64,000 nucleotides of DNA from Chitinophagaceae bacterium (GTDB taxonomy: Bacteria > Bacteroidota > Bacteroidia > Chitinophagales > Chitinophagaceae), in the NCBI GenBank assembly GCA_016721085.1, contig JADKJI010000026.1:36904-100903 (forward strand). Reading direction: 5' to 3'. Position numbers and translations under genes: made by a program. The notes below the pieces were generated by a model. The model was not told the DNA's origin, did not search any database, and saw nothing but the letters and a program-made list of their open reading frames with translations. Below, piece after piece: positions 27,611 to 38,252 of the stretch. The stretch's first letter is position 1. Each line of letters opens with the position of its first letter.

Positions 27611-28379
27611 CAATTATACACCCACTGAGCAACTGATCCGATTCATGGATGGTGATATGTCTGGTGACGAAGTTGCCACTCTTGAAAAGGAATTGGCTGG
27701 TGACCCTGCAAGACAAGAAGAACTGGAGAACCTGCGCAATACACGCATGGCCGTATCTAGACTCGGACTGCAAATGCAAGTAGCTTCTATTCATGCTGAA
27801 ATGATGAATGAATTGAAAGCAACTGAAAAGGATAATGTCCGTCAATTATCACCTGTCAGGAAAATAACTCAGTTCACATTAAGAATAGCTGTTGGCTTAT
27901 TTATTCTGATTGTTGCTGGTGGCCTCTACCAATATTTCTCGATAAGTCCAGATAAGCTTTTCAATGATAAATATGCTGCCTTTAATGTAGGTACTTCCCG
28001 TGGCAATACCCAGCAATCTCAAGTTGAGATTGAATATGCTAAAAAGAGATATGAGCAAGTTGTATCTATATTTGAAGGTATTCAGAACCCAACAGTGAAA
28101 GATCATTTTTATGCTGGATTGGCTTATTTGTCAACCAACAACCTTGATAAGGCAGTTCTCAACCTTTCGTCTGTACTTACTAAGAATGCATCTTTCAATA
28201 CAAACGAATTCCAGGATGATGCTGAGTATTATTTGGCTCTCAGCTACCTGAAGCAACAGGATTTCGATAAAGCTGTTCCTTTATTCGAGAAGATAAATGC
28301 CGATAAACTGCACTTGTATCACGATAAGGTAGGTAATTGGTTCCTTAAGGAAGTCAAGATTGCCAAGTGGAAGAAGTGA
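27603..28379 (+). CDS. Membrane anti-sigma-like protein with TPR-type C-terminus
   Basis: It has 258 residues. An N-terminal cytoplasmic part (residues 1-90, YTPTEQLIRFMDGDMSGDE) resembles anti-sigma N-termini but lacks an obvious Cys/His zinc motif. One transmembrane helix (about 95-112, RIAVGLFILIVAGGLYQYF) is followed by a periplasmic part with TPR-like helices (FYAGLAYLSTNNLDKAVLNL, YYLALSYLKQQDFDKAVPLF). From its overlap with the ECF gene, it probably holds that sigma factor at the membrane. Confidence 0.85.
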   Translation: MNDNYTPTEQLIRFMDGDMSGDEVATLEKELAGDPARQEELENLRNTRMAVSRLGLQMQVASIHAEMMNELKATEKDNVRQLSPVRKITQFTLRIAVGLFILIVAGGLYQYFSISPDKLFNDKYAAFNVGTSRGNTQQSQVEIEYAKKRYEQVVSIFEGIQNPTVKDHFYAGLAYLSTNNLDKAVLNLSSVLTKNASFNTNEFQDDAEYYLALSYLKQQDFDKAVPLFEKINADKLHLYHDKVGNWFLKEVKIAKWKK

Positions 28380-28384
28380 GGGTG

Positions 28385-28421
28385 AAGTTTAAGAGTTTAA
28401 GGTTTAAGGGTTTGAGGTTTC
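28385..28421. repeat. AGTTTAAGGTTTAAGG low-complexity repeat
   Basis: The tract AGTTTAAGAGTTTAAGG TTTAAGGG is one of at least five intergenic copies in the window (also about 35328, 35500, 43487-43590 and 45795-45880). Confidence 0.55.
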
Positions 28422-28451
28422 TAATTCGAAGTTTTTGATTAATTATATACT

Positions 28452-28481
28452 AAATCCTCTGGTTTCTCAGAGGATTTTTTT
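28452..28481 (+). terminator. Rho-independent terminator of the sigma/anti-sigma operon
   Basis: Perfect 10-bp stem AAATCCTCTG/CAGAGGATTT, loop GTTTCT, followed by a T run, 73 bp after the anti-sigma stop. Confidence 0.92.
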
Positions 28482-28542
28482 ATTTCTTGGTTACATCGGT
28501 TGTTTGGTGGTTACTAATCCATGTATGAACGTTTCAAAAGTC

Positions 28543-28598
28543 AACCGCAGAGACGCAGTGACGCAGAGGAACGCCCCGCGTCTCTGCGTCTCCGCGGT
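28543..28598. repeat. GAGACGC palindromic repeat, copy 1
   Basis: AACCGCAGAGACGCAG on the left pairs with CTGCGTCTCCGCGGT on the right. It is GC-rich against an AT-rich background. Other copies of this family lie at about 36.7, 39.5, 40.7, 40.9, 57.4, 59.3 and 60.2 kb. Confidence 0.85.
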
Positions 28599-28645
28599 GA
28601 AATTTTCAAATTTTCAAATCATCAAATTCCCCAATTACTTATTTT

Positions 28646-29506
28646 ATGAACAACAACGCAATCCGCACAATGAAATGGGCAGCAGCAGTAGTAGCAAGTA
28701 CAGTTATTACCATCGCTTGCCAGAAAGACGCCAGCACAACGGCAAATAATGGAAGTACTGTAGTAACTACGGCGCCTACACGCGTAAAAGTATATCTAAC
28801 AGACGACCAGACGCTGGTATTCGATAAGGTAAATATCGATATCCAGAAACTGGAAATCAAACTGGAAGATGATGGTATTGATAGCCTCGGAGGTTGGTTT
28901 AGCCTGAACATTACACCCGGCGTTTACGATATCCTCCAATTCCGTAATGGAGTGGATACACTTTTTGCAACTGGAACTATTCCTGCTAACAGAAAACTGC
29001 AGAAGATCCGCCTTACACTGGGAAATAATAACTCCGTGGTACAGGGTAATGTTACATCTCCTTTGAAAGTGAAGGATAACAATAATCAAGTGGAAGCAAA
29101 ACTCGATGGCTCAAATGTTGACATGATTGCTCCTGATCAGTTTGCTTTCTCTCTCGATTTTGATGCAGGAAAATCTATCAAATCAAATAACAGTGGTTCA
29201 GGTAATAACCATGGTTTCGAATTGAGGAGTAATATCCGCATATTCAGCAAACAGAAATCAGGCAGAATCGAAGGTCGTGTTAGTCCAGCTGAGGCACAAG
29301 CGATAGTTATGGCTATCAGCAATACTGATACTGCCACTGCAAAACCAGAAAGAGAAGGTGAGTTCAAGTTCGTAGGACTGAAAGCCGGATCTTATAAGTT
29401 AGTGTTCGATGCTACAGCTGGTGGTTATCAGGATAGCACAATCAATAATATTGTGGTTCGTAATAGCGAAGATACTCACGTGCCAACAGTAGTGTTACAT
29501 AAATAA
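28646..29506 (+). CDS. DUF4382-domain lipoprotein
   Basis: It has 286 residues. The lipoprotein signal ends in VITIAC; the ATG at 28670 (MKWAAAVVAS) is an alternative start. The DUF4382 domain has VKVYLTDDQTLVFDKVNIDI, then GVYDILQFRNG. The C-terminal ~75 residues look like a carboxypeptidase-regulatory-type sandwich (GRIEGRVSPAEAQ, GEFKFVGLKAGSYKLVF). It is a surface or periplasmic protein of unknown function and stands alone with its own terminator. Confidence 0.88.
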   Translation: MNNNAIRTMKWAAAVVASTVITIACQKDASTTANNGSTVVTTAPTRVKVYLTDDQTLVFDKVNIDIQKLEIKLEDDGIDSLGGWFSLNITPGVYDILQFRNGVDTLFATGTIPANRKLQKIRLTLGNNNSVVQGNVTSPLKVKDNNNQVEAKLDGSNVDMIAPDQFAFSLDFDAGKSIKSNNSGSGNNHGFELRSNIRIFSKQKSGRIEGRVSPAEAQAIVMAISNTDTATAKPEREGEFKFVGLKAGSYKLVFDATAGGYQDSTINNIVVRNSEDTHVPTVVLHK

Positions 29507-29532
29507 GATATTCCAACCTATGAGAGTACCCC

Positions 29533-29566
29533 GTTCCGGCTTCCTTATTGAAGCCGGAACTTTTTT
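29533..29566 (+). terminator. Terminator between convergent genes
   Basis: Perfect 11-bp stem GTTCCGGCTTC/GAAGCCGGAAC (29533-29543 and 29550-29560) followed by TTTTTT. It ends the DUF4382 gene; the stop codon of the opposing CHAT gene (29545-29547) lies inside the hairpin. Confidence 0.92.
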
Positions 29567-32306
29567 ATAACTATAAAAACAATTACAGCTAATGGTAAAA
29601 GCAATAACCACCACCATAAATTGGTACTATTATCAGTTGCAAACTGGCCTGTTAACCTTAGATGTGCCCAATAGGCAGCCGTCTTATTTCTTCCCTCGAT
29701 CTTTTGGTCGGATAGGTAGTCCAGTTTTCCTTTTTGTAAAGAGGTAGCAATACTATATCCATCTTTGAGATAGTAATGTAATCGCTGGGTTATATAAGAT
29801 GTAGCAGCATCATCTGCCTTCCATTGCGAAGTAATCATATTGGCGCAACCGGCATAAGAGAAAGCACGGGAAAGACTGATTATACCTTCCCCCTTTATCA
29901 ATTGTCCACCACCAGTTTCGCAAGCACTTAATATAGCAAGATGTGTTTTTGTGAGTTGTAGACTATATATGTCGGGAAGATAAACCTGGTCTAAAGAAGG
30001 TGAATCGGCATGTTGCGGATAAAATGCAATGAATGATTGCATTGGTTCTTTGTCATTTGCCTGGGCATGTGTAGCTAAATGTAATATGTTATAATTACCC
30101 GCCTCTTTTAGGAATAAGTGTTTTGTTGCCGCTTTACTTAAATAGTAGGTGCCGCCTAAATGACTTACTTCTTCTTCCGAAGCAGGTAATGGAGCAAGTA
30201 TCGAATTGCTAGTCTTGTCTGAATATGGAGCAAAAGCCAAAATTGAATTGGAAGTCCGGTTTTCCAGTTCCCCTTCTTTCTTTAAAAGGCTGCAAGCGTA
30301 ATTATAACTGATGGCGAAATTATCTAGTAGATATTTGTCATTTTCATCCAGCAGCATTTCAAAAGGAATATAGCTTAACTCATCGTCTGGTATAATCATC
30401 AATTGCGAATAACCGTTGAGTTTATTAGCTAGTGGCTGAATCAATTGGTCATATAACTTATGAGAATTTTCGACGGAAAAGCATATTGTCATTTCCGCTG
30501 TTTTTTTCGAGGGCAGTACTCAGTTCGTGAATTGAGTAAATGAGAGAGTCTGTTTTTGGAAGCTCATACATCTCTCTTTTTTCTTTGGTAATTACCCAGC
30601 AGAGTATACTGCTATCTCCCATATGGTACGATAGTATGGCCCCATTTTTAGGTATGATCTTTAGTTGTAGTTCAGAAAAGCTTATAGTTGTTTCTTCGAA
30701 ATGGAGTTTATTGTAAGCTGGATTTTCAGCGAACTTCTTAGTAAGCGATTCCAGTTTTAGTTCCTGCTCCCTTAATTGTGTCAATATACCTGAAAGAATA
30801 GAGCTATCAGATACTGCGGCTGCTTTTAGAGAAAGGCGGTTGATGTTTTCCTTGCAATTGCTTTCTTCAGCTAATAAGGATTCAGGGATATTGACAGCTT
30901 TCTTCAATTCCTTTTCCAGCAACCCGTTTACTAATACAGATGCTTTATTCTTTTCATCAAAATAGAAAGCTTCATCCAGATAGTTCTCTTTTTTTGTGAG
31001 CTTATATAACTGCAGACAGATGTCTATAGGGATATGATGTGATCCGTATTTTTTTTGATTCAGGAAAATCCGGGCTTCATCCGATTCATAGGTTTTTTCT
31101 ACATAATCGGTGAGCTGGTAGAGTGAACGAAATGTTTTTATTGATGATTCAAGAGAGCGAATATCTTTATTGGAATCAAATAAGGACCGGAATGCAGTAG
31201 CTTTTGCAAGTAAGGTTTCATAGAGTTCTGTAACTGCAAAAACACCGGAATAACTACTGGGATTATTCTCTACTGAGCTGTCATTATAGAAATAGATTAA
31301 TTGGGTTATAGCTTTTTGATAATCAATTAATGCTTCACTCCATTTATGTTCTGCTGCTTTGAGATCACCTATATAGCGATATGTGATGCCGGCAAAAACA
31401 TTTTTCTTATTCCCATTCTGAGTATGGTTCAAGTTGCTGGCTTTTTCAAAATACCAGCTGGCGGAATCGTATGCTTTCTGATTATAATGAGCCAACCCCA
31501 GGTCATTATACTTCCAGATACTGGTTGTTTTTATAGCATGGAGGTATTTTATGGCTTGTGGACTTGCCCCGATTTGTAAATAGATAGAAGCTATATTCTG
31601 GTTTATCTCATCCGTATTGATCTTGTATTTCAATAAGTCGGTATAGATTGTCATGGCCGCATCATATTCATAGAGCTTACGAAGGGAAGAAGCCAGGTTG
31701 CTTTTATAGTTTACCAGAAAAGCGATTCGGGAATCGTCCGTTTTATCTAATACACTGATTGCCTTTTCGAAATTGTTTTTGCTTTGTCGGTAATTGCCTG
31801 TTTCGAAGTTCAGGATACCGAATGCATTGTATAACCTTTCAAGTTCTTGTATGCCGGGAAACTTTTTTGTTACCTCTTCAGCTTTAGTATAGAAATATCG
31901 GGCAGAGTCGAATCGGTTTACAGTATAGTAAGAATTACCAAGATATAATTGAGGCAGAAAAGCGGCTTCTCCGAATTTATTATTTGATTTTTCAATAATG
32001 CTTACACAGTTCCTTAATAATGGAATGGCTTCATCAAAGCGGGCATAAGTCTGTTTGAAAATGCCTGCTTTAAAATAGCTATCCATCAGGATGCTGTCGT
32101 TAAGACCTGTCCCTTCCAATGCTTTTATCACCTGCATATAAGCATGCAAGGCGATGCTGTCTGTTTTTTCTGTGGGCTCGGGTGATGAATATAAGTTTTT
32201 CTGCGTAGGCGTAAATAGCCTTATAATCCTTTTGGGGCGATTGAGCCACCATTAGGACAGCCAGGAATAAGGTGATGGTTAATAAGGGAAAAAAGCCTTT
32301 GCGCAT
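29545..32306 (-). pseudogene. Secreted TPR-CHAT (caspase-like) protein, two frameshifts
   Basis: It starts with a signal peptide (GFFPLLTITLFLAVLMVAQ), followed by about 500 residues of TPR repeats (LYLGNSYYTVNRFDSARYFY and others), a short coiled coil, and a C-terminal CHAT protease-like domain. That domain has the His motif ILHLATHAQ and the Cys motif AILSACETGGG, and a final transmembrane helix (WWWLLLLPLAVIVFIVI). Two frame breaks, near 32190-32200 (removing one A from GAAAAAC restores the frame) and near 30465-30475 (removing one A from CGAAAATT), split it into three open segments. Both are in A runs. Restored length is about 920 residues. The substrate is unknown. It follows a lipoprotein gene by 64 bp. 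Confidence 0.85.
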
Positions 32307-32370
32307 ACGTTTTGTGATACCCAAATGTAATCACGAAAACGCTTATATAGAAAGACTTATATAAAATACC

Positions 32371-33194
32371 TTAACGCCCTACGATGAAAATGCATGGGGG
32401 GCGGGGTTTGGCTACTCCTTTTGTAGTGCCTGTGCCAGCAGCTCCGGATACAATTTCAAAATTTAGGCCGGTAAAATTACTTCCAGTATTGGCACCCAGA
32501 ATAGTGCCTTCCCTGTCTTTAATCAGTTGTATATAATCAGGAGTGATATCTGCCGCTGTATTGAAATAATACAATTTTACTTTGAGGGAATTCAGGGATT
32601 TGTTACTTCCATCATTCACCCTGTATTTCATTTCCACTTCTTTCACTTCACCGTTTTTGGAACTGTACCAAATAAACCATTTCTGATTGTTTGAGCAATA
32701 TTGATAGTGGCAGCATTAATGTCAACTGCTACACCAACACTATTACAGCCATTGCCTTCATCAAATACGCTATTTGCAGGAATAGTTCTTGAGGTACTGG
32801 CATTATATACAGGTACAACCGTAGTGTCGTTATTGGAGAGATTGTAGATTTTGTCGTAATAATTGATCCCTGAAACTAATATTATAGTGGAACTTGTATC
32901 TCCGGTAACAGCATCTTTAAATGTTATTCTATATCTAAGTCCTGTTTCACTTTTTGAAACATTTACTTGACCATTGGTTTCGTCTATTTCAATACCTTCT
33001 GGAAAGCCAGTATATATACCAGATCTTACTTCTGTTGGGCTGATTAGAACATCTCCAGCGGCATTTTTTATATAAAAGATGGAATCGCCGTAGCTTAACT
33101 TATAGGGGGCTATTGGGGTATCACCCGGTTTATCACAACCGACCATAATAAGGACGGCTAGTGAGAATGCTGCAATGGAGAATTTTTGTATCAT
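32371..33194 (-). pseudogene. Surface lipoprotein of unknown function, frameshifted
   Basis: The lipoprotein signal is AAFSLAVLIMVGC, starting at the ATG at 33194. The body (GDSIFYIKNAAGDVL, FPEGIEIDETNGQVNVSKSE) resembles the Ig-like N-terminal module of many Bacteroidota surface lipoproteins. The frame breaks near 32655: adding one A to CCAAAAACGG rejoins GTVPKNGEVKEVEMKYRVND and the frame continues to the stop at 32371, giving about 274 residues. It is probably cotranscribed with the TPR-CHAT gene downstream. Confidence 0.8.
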
Positions 33195-33385
33195 AAACCA
33201 AACTCTAGTATATATAGGTACGCGCCCTGTCATGAAATGTAACCGCCTGGGCAGGATTTATTTTAAAAAAGCTAAAATAGCCTGTAAATTTCTGAATTCG
33301 AAGCGGTTTCAATTGCTAAAATTTTGCCATTACTGTGCCAAGTTGGAATTTTGCAGGAGATTTGCTTCAAAATAGTTGATAATCA

Positions 33386-34597
33386 ATGAGCCATATGATT
33401 AAAATAGGATTAATCCGGGAAGGGAAAGTGCCTGCAGATAACCGTGTAGCCCTTATTCCTGCACAGTGTAAGTGGATATTGAAGAATTCCACCGATGTAA
33501 GTATTGTTGTTCAGCATTCAGCCACCCGTTGCTTCTCCGATAGGGAGTACGAACATGCAGGTGTTGAAATAGTGGAGGATTTATCAGATTGTGATGTTCT
33601 TCTGGGTATTAAGGAAGTGCCTGTTAATGAATTGATTGCTGGCAAAACCTATCTCTTTTTCTCCCATACTAAAAAGCAGCAACCGTTTAATCGCAAATTG
33701 ATGAAAGCGGTTCTGGAAAAGCAGATAACGCTGGTGGATTATGAATGCCTGGAGCACGAGGATGGACAGCGAATCATCGGATTTGGCTTTTTTGCTGGGG
33801 TAGTTGGCGCACATAATGGCATGATGGCCTATGGGTCAAGAACAGGTTTGTTTAATCTGGACAGGGTATATAAACAACGCAGTTTCCGGGAATTGATCCA
33901 TACCTATTTCGGATTGCGATTGCCAAATGTAAAGATTGCAGTAACCGGTAGTGGAAGGGTAGCCCATGGGGTTCTGGAAATCATGAACCTGATGGGTATT
34001 CATGAAGTAGAGCCGGAAGATTATATTAAAAGAAGATTCTCTTATCCGGTGTATTGCCAATTGAAAGGACAGGATCTTTATGAAGATAAACTAACAGGAT
34101 AAGTACAGTCGCTCAGGTTTTCATGAAAACCCGGAATCCTATACCTGCAAGTTTCTTCCATTTGCTGAACAGACCGATATTCTGATGAATGGTATTTATT
34201 GGGATAAGAGAGCGCCAAGACTTTTTGAAAATGGTGATGTAGCGGCAGATACTTTTATCATTAAGACAATAGCTGATATTACCGATGATGCCGGCGGCTC
34301 TGTGCCTATTAATCTTGGTGACCAGACTATTGAAGATCCGATTTATGGTGTAGATAGAACCACTATTGCAAAGACAGCTCCATTTCTTGAACATTCAATT
34401 GATGTTATGGCTGTTGGGAATCTTCCAAACGAATTACCCCGCGATGCCAGTCGCTATTTTGAGAGCAGTTAATTAAGTTCGTTCTGGAGGATATGTTGAA
34501 AGGTGGGTCTCCATTAATTGAAAGGGCAACGATGGTAAAAAATGGTAAGCTTACAGATCATTATTCATATCTGCATGATTACGCATATGGCGAATAG
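33386..34597 (+). pseudogene. Saccharopine/alanine dehydrogenase-like oxidoreductase, two frameshifts
   Basis: The N-terminal AlaDh/PNT-type domain has IGLIREGKVPADNRVALIPAQ, FFSHTKKQQPFNR and DYECLEHEDGQRIIGFG. The NAD-binding domain has VKIAVTGSGRVAHGVLEIM. The frame is lost near 34100 after EDKLTG (net +1). It resumes as YSRSGFHENPESYTCKF and YWDKRAPRLFENGD, then is lost again near 34463 after DASRYF, where adding one G (TTTGAGAG to TTTGGAGAG) restores GEQLIKFVLEDMLKGGSPLI. The family oxidises lysine/saccharopine-type substrates. Stop 34597 directly abuts the stop of the opposing gene. Confidence 0.85.
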
Positions 34598-35311
34598 CTA
34601 TAGTTTCAGGTAATAATCTTTAAGAAGCTGTTCAAATTCATTACTATAAGATACTCCATCGGGTTTTATCACTAATTCCGTTTCTGTAATCGAGGCCAGT
34701 TCAGTTCTTGTATAATGAAGAATGGCTCTGAATGGTTTGTGCTTCAGCGTTTGTTTCACTATCAATTTTTCAGTAAGCTGATATCCTTTTTGTTTGGCTA
34801 ATGCATCAAAATATTCCCATCGGTGAAAGGGGAGGAGTATGCCAAAACTTCCCTTGGAATCTAAATTAGCAGATATCGAATCTAAAAGCTCCGATAATGT
34901 AAGTGAAGTACTGTGCTTGGCAATTTTTTCCGCATCTGTATCCGACTCCAGATCATTTTCAAAGAAAGGGGGATTGCTGATAATAAAATCAAAGGAATGT
35001 TTAAATGTATGCTGCCTCACATCTCCTTCCTCCAGCGTTAGTCTATCATTCCATTTACTTCTTTCAATATTCTCTTTCGCCTGCATATACGCCTCTTTAT
35101 CCAATTCAATTCCATGAATAGTGGCATCGCTTTTCTGCGCCAGTAATAACATCTGCAATCCCGTTCCACTCCCAATATCCAATATCCTCTCATGCCCCGC
35201 AACTTTCCCAGCAAACCATGCTCCCAATATACAGGCATCTGTACACACTTTCATGGCACATTTGTCTTGGAAGATGGTGAAGAGTTTGAAGGAGAAGAAG
35301 GGGTTGGGCAT
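34598..35311 (-). CDS. trmN6: tRNA1(Val) adenine(37)-N6-methyltransferase
   Basis: It has 237 residues. This is a SAM-dependent N6-adenine methyltransferase of the YfiC/TrmN6 family, which modifies A37 of tRNA1(Val). Family marks are the start MPNPFFSFKLFTIFQDKCAM, KVCTDACILGAW, the SAM-binding DIGSGTGLQMLLLA, and the N6-methylase motif NPPFF. The gene is intact and ends back-to-back with the dehydrogenase-like gene. Confidence 0.93.
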   Translation of the reverse strand: MPNPFFSFKLFTIFQDKCAMKVCTDACILGAWFAGKVAGHERILDIGSGTGLQMLLLAQKSDATIHGIELDKEAYMQAKENIERSKWNDRLTLEEGDVRQHTFKHSFDFIISNPPFFENDLESDTDAEKIAKHSTSLTLSELLDSISANLDSKGSFGILLPFHRWEYFDALAKQKGYQLTEKLIVKQTLKHKPFRAILHYTRTELASITETELVIKPDGVSYSNEFEQLLKDYYLKL

Positions 35312-35327
35312 TTCGTTAGAAGTTTCT

Positions 35328-35538
35328 AGTTTAAGGTTTCAGGTTTAATGGTTTAAGGTTCTGAAGTGTTGCTCCAAAATAACTTATTGGCAGTTTGAAG
35401 TTGAAATGTTATTTGAAAATAATTGACTAATTACTATTATAGGCATAATAAATGTGACACATAGATATCTTAGTAGTTAGTTGCGCTGTTACACTTCAGA
35501 ACCTTAAACCATTAAACTTGAAACTTTAAACCTTAAAC
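35328..35538. repeat. Inverted GTTTAAGG repeat pair around a 120-bp spacer
   Basis: The left arm (35330-35370, words GTTTAAGGTTTCAGGTTTAA and GGTTCTGAAGTGT) is the near-complement of the right arm (35491-35538, ACACTTCAGAACCTTAAACC and AAACTTTAAACCTTAAAC). The spacer has no gene. Confidence 0.75.
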
Positions 35539-35558
35539 AATAAGGAGCACTTAAACTA

Positions 35559-36606
35559 TCAAGAACCCCAGCCGCTCCTCGCACTCGCCGCCTCCCCCAA
35601 ATCCGCAAACTGCCCTTCCAAAAACTTATAATATCCTGTAATGGCAATCATGCCGGCATTATCAGTACAATAAGCAAATGCAGGGATATAGGTGTTCCAA
35701 TTATATTTTTTACCAGCTTCCACCAAGGATGTCCTGAGACCGCTATTGGCAGATACACCACCCGCGATACATATTTCTTTGATGCCTGTTTCTATGGAAG
35801 CTTTTTTGACTTTGTTTAAAAGGATGGTGATGATACGGTGTTGTATAGACGCACATATATCGGCTAGATTCTCTTTTATGAAGGCTTGCTTTTCTTCTTC
35901 TGTAGCCTGGAAGGTCTCTTTGAATATGAGACTCTTGCCTGCATTCTGGAGAAAGTATAAGATAGAAGTCTTTAGTCCGCTGAAACTGAAATTCAATCCT
36001 GGTATCTGGGGTTCCGGGAATTTGAATCGAAGTGGATTTCCTTCTTTAGCATATTTATCAATCAAGGGGCCACCGGGATAAGGGAGTCCTAATATTTTCG
36101 CTGACTTATCAAATGCTTCTCCGGCAGCATCATCAATGGTTTCCCCAATGATAGTAAGCTTGGTTGGTGAATCGCAACGTACAATCTGCGTATGGCCACC
36201 ACTCACTGTAAGACAAAGAAAAGGAAAGGCAGGTTTAGGATCATCAATAAGATTCGCTAATACATGCGCCTGCATGTGATGAACAGAAATTAGAGGCTTA
36301 TCCAAGCGCTAATGCTAATGACTTGGCAAACTGTGATCCTACTAATAATGAACCAATGAGTCCGGGTGCTTTTGTAAAAGCTATGGCATCAGCATCTTCC
36401 AAACTAACTCCTGCTTCTTTCAATGCTATATCAACTACAGGTACTATATTCTGCATATGCGCTCTGCTTGCCATCTCCGGAACCACACCACCATATTTCT
36501 CATGCACTGTTTGATTAGCTATATAGTTAGATAGTATTTTCCCATCCCGGCAAATAGCTGCCGAGGTTTCATCACATGAAGATTCTATTGCGAGTATTGT
36601 TGCCAT
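35559..36606 (-). pseudogene. tsaD: tRNA N6-adenosine threonylcarbamoyltransferase TsaD, frameshifted
   Basis: TsaD catalyses the last step of the universal t6A37 tRNA modification and is normally essential. The start MATILAIESSCDETSAAI (ATG at 36606), the metal-binding HMQAH motif, VSGGHTQIV, LPYPGGP and CIAGGVSANSGLR are all present. The frame is broken once near 36303: after SLALAL one extra G (CTTGGATAAG against CTTGATAAG) separates the first 110 residues from the rest. Because the protein is essential and everything else is intact, sequence error is likelier than true loss. Confidence 0.9.
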
Positions 36607-36701
36607 AATTTGTGAAAGTCCGGAAGAATTTTGGAAGTGCAAGATACATAATATATGAAAAGTGAATTCCTGTTGGAGGGTCAGGGATCTATTATCTTTA
36701 T

Positions 36702-36760
36702 AACCGCAGAGACGCGGAGACGCAGGGGGCTTTCCTCTGCGTCTCCGCGTCTCTGCGGTA
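36702..36760. repeat. GAGACGC palindromic repeat, copy 2
   Basis: AACCGCAGAGACGCGGAGAC on the left pairs with GTCTCCGCGTCTCTGCGGT on the right around the core GCAGGGGGCTTTCCTCTGC. It is an almost perfect 58-bp palindrome between tsaD and the ABC permease gene. Confidence 0.9.
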
Positions 36761-36850
36761 AAATATCAAACTTAAAAAGGTAAATGATTTCTCAGCCTGT
36801 AACACCCAAGAACCTATGGAACTTAATGGAACCTCTTGAACCCCCAAAGC

Positions 36851-38103
36851 TCACTTACTCCGTATCGCCACCACCGGATCCATCCTCGCTGCAATAGAAG
36901 CCGGAATAATTCCCGCCAATACTCCCACCGTTACACAGATGGATATAGCAAGGATAAGGATAGAAGAAGATATAGTGATGGGGAAGCCTGCAGCGGCTCC
37001 CGCGACTAGTGTCAATAGGAATACTCCAATCAATCCAAGGAAACCACCCATGATGCAAAGGAAAGCTGATTCTAAAAGGAATTCTGTCAATATCATTCGC
37101 TTCTTAGCACCAATTGCTTTTTAAGACCGATCTGACTCGTCCTTTCCCTTACAGTAACGAACATGATATTGGCAACACCAAACATACCCACAACCAGCGA
37201 TAACATAGCAATGGCCCATCCTCCCTTGTTGATATAACCGAATATATTATCCATGAATTCACGGAAAGAATCGATATCGTTTAAAGAGAAATCATTCTCT
37301 TCAGTAGGCTTTAACTTCCTGATGGATCTCATAGCTCCTAACAATTCATCTTTCATCTGATCCATTGGAACAGTTTCTTTCGCCTGTACCATTATAACTG
37401 GCTGACTGAACTCTTCCCTGTCAAATGTCTTCATGTAATTGTACGACATGATGATGCTCTTGTCGTATTCAAATCCCCCTAAAAGGCTCTTACCTTGTTT
37501 TTTTATAAGTCCTACTACAACAGCTTTCTTTCCACTCTTTATCGAAATTACTTGTCCAACTGCTTTTTCAGCTTTACCGAAAAGGTTCTCAGCTACTTCT
37601 CTTCCCATTACAATAGAGTTGTTTCCCCTGTCGAAATCGGATTGCTGCAGGTAGCGACCTTGCTCTATTTCGATCACTTGTATATTGGAAAAATCTTCTG
37701 TAACACCGTAGTAATTGATATTGGTTACAATATTGTCCTCAATTTCTACATTGGAATTATCCTGGATGGTCATGGCAATATTCTTCGCCGATGAAGTCTT
37801 AAGTCTAAGCAACACCATCTCTTCCTGTTTTGGAGCTGGACGTTTTACGAATTTCCACCATGGGTAATCTGGACCGCCACCAGCATATTCCCATTTATCG
37901 ATATAGACAGTATTGCTGCCTAATGCTTTAATGTCGTTTTGTACTGCTTTTTGAAGGCTTTCCACCATTGTCAGTACCCCGATGATACAGAATATACCAA
38001 AGGCAACACCGGATAATGATAGCAAAGTGCGCACTTTATGTGAGCGGAATTCCTGCCAGGTAAGGCTGAGGCTGCTTCCTAATATTTCGAATAGACGACG
38101 CAT
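36851..38103 (-). pseudogene. MacB-type ABC transporter permease, frameshifted
   Basis: This is a permease subunit of the MacB/LolC type. An N-terminal membrane segment (VRTLLSLSGVAFGIFCIIGV) is followed by a large periplasmic MacB core domain (FDRGNNSIVMGREVAENLFG). Three C-terminal membrane segments follow, with the FtsX-type signatures FGVANIMFVTVRERTSQIG, GLIGVFLLTLVAG and GIIPASIAARMDPVVAIR. The frame is lost near 37128; adding one A to CTTAAAAAGC gives the expected GLKKAIGAKKRMILTEFLLE. Restored length is about 417 residues. No ATPase gene is adjacent in the window. The start is the ATG at 38103. Confidence 0.87.
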
Positions 38104-38106
38104 ATT

Positions 38107-38114
38107 CAAATATA
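38107..38114 (-). promoter_or_regulatory. -7 promoter element abutting the permease start
   Basis: On the minus strand TATATTTG matches TAnnTTTG exactly and ends 3 bp before the ATG at 38103. Transcription would begin at or just inside the start codon, so the mRNA may be leaderless or translation may begin further in. Confidence 0.45.
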
Positions 38115-38252
38115 CTATTTTGCCTATGGCTGGCAGGGGATATTATTTTAGTGGCGGCTAAGGGGGTTGAGTGGATTTATTTCACTTTCCAGAATGCTGA
38201 AATCCATCCAGTTTCATCATTCCCTTTTATATTGCAATCCTAAATATTCGAT

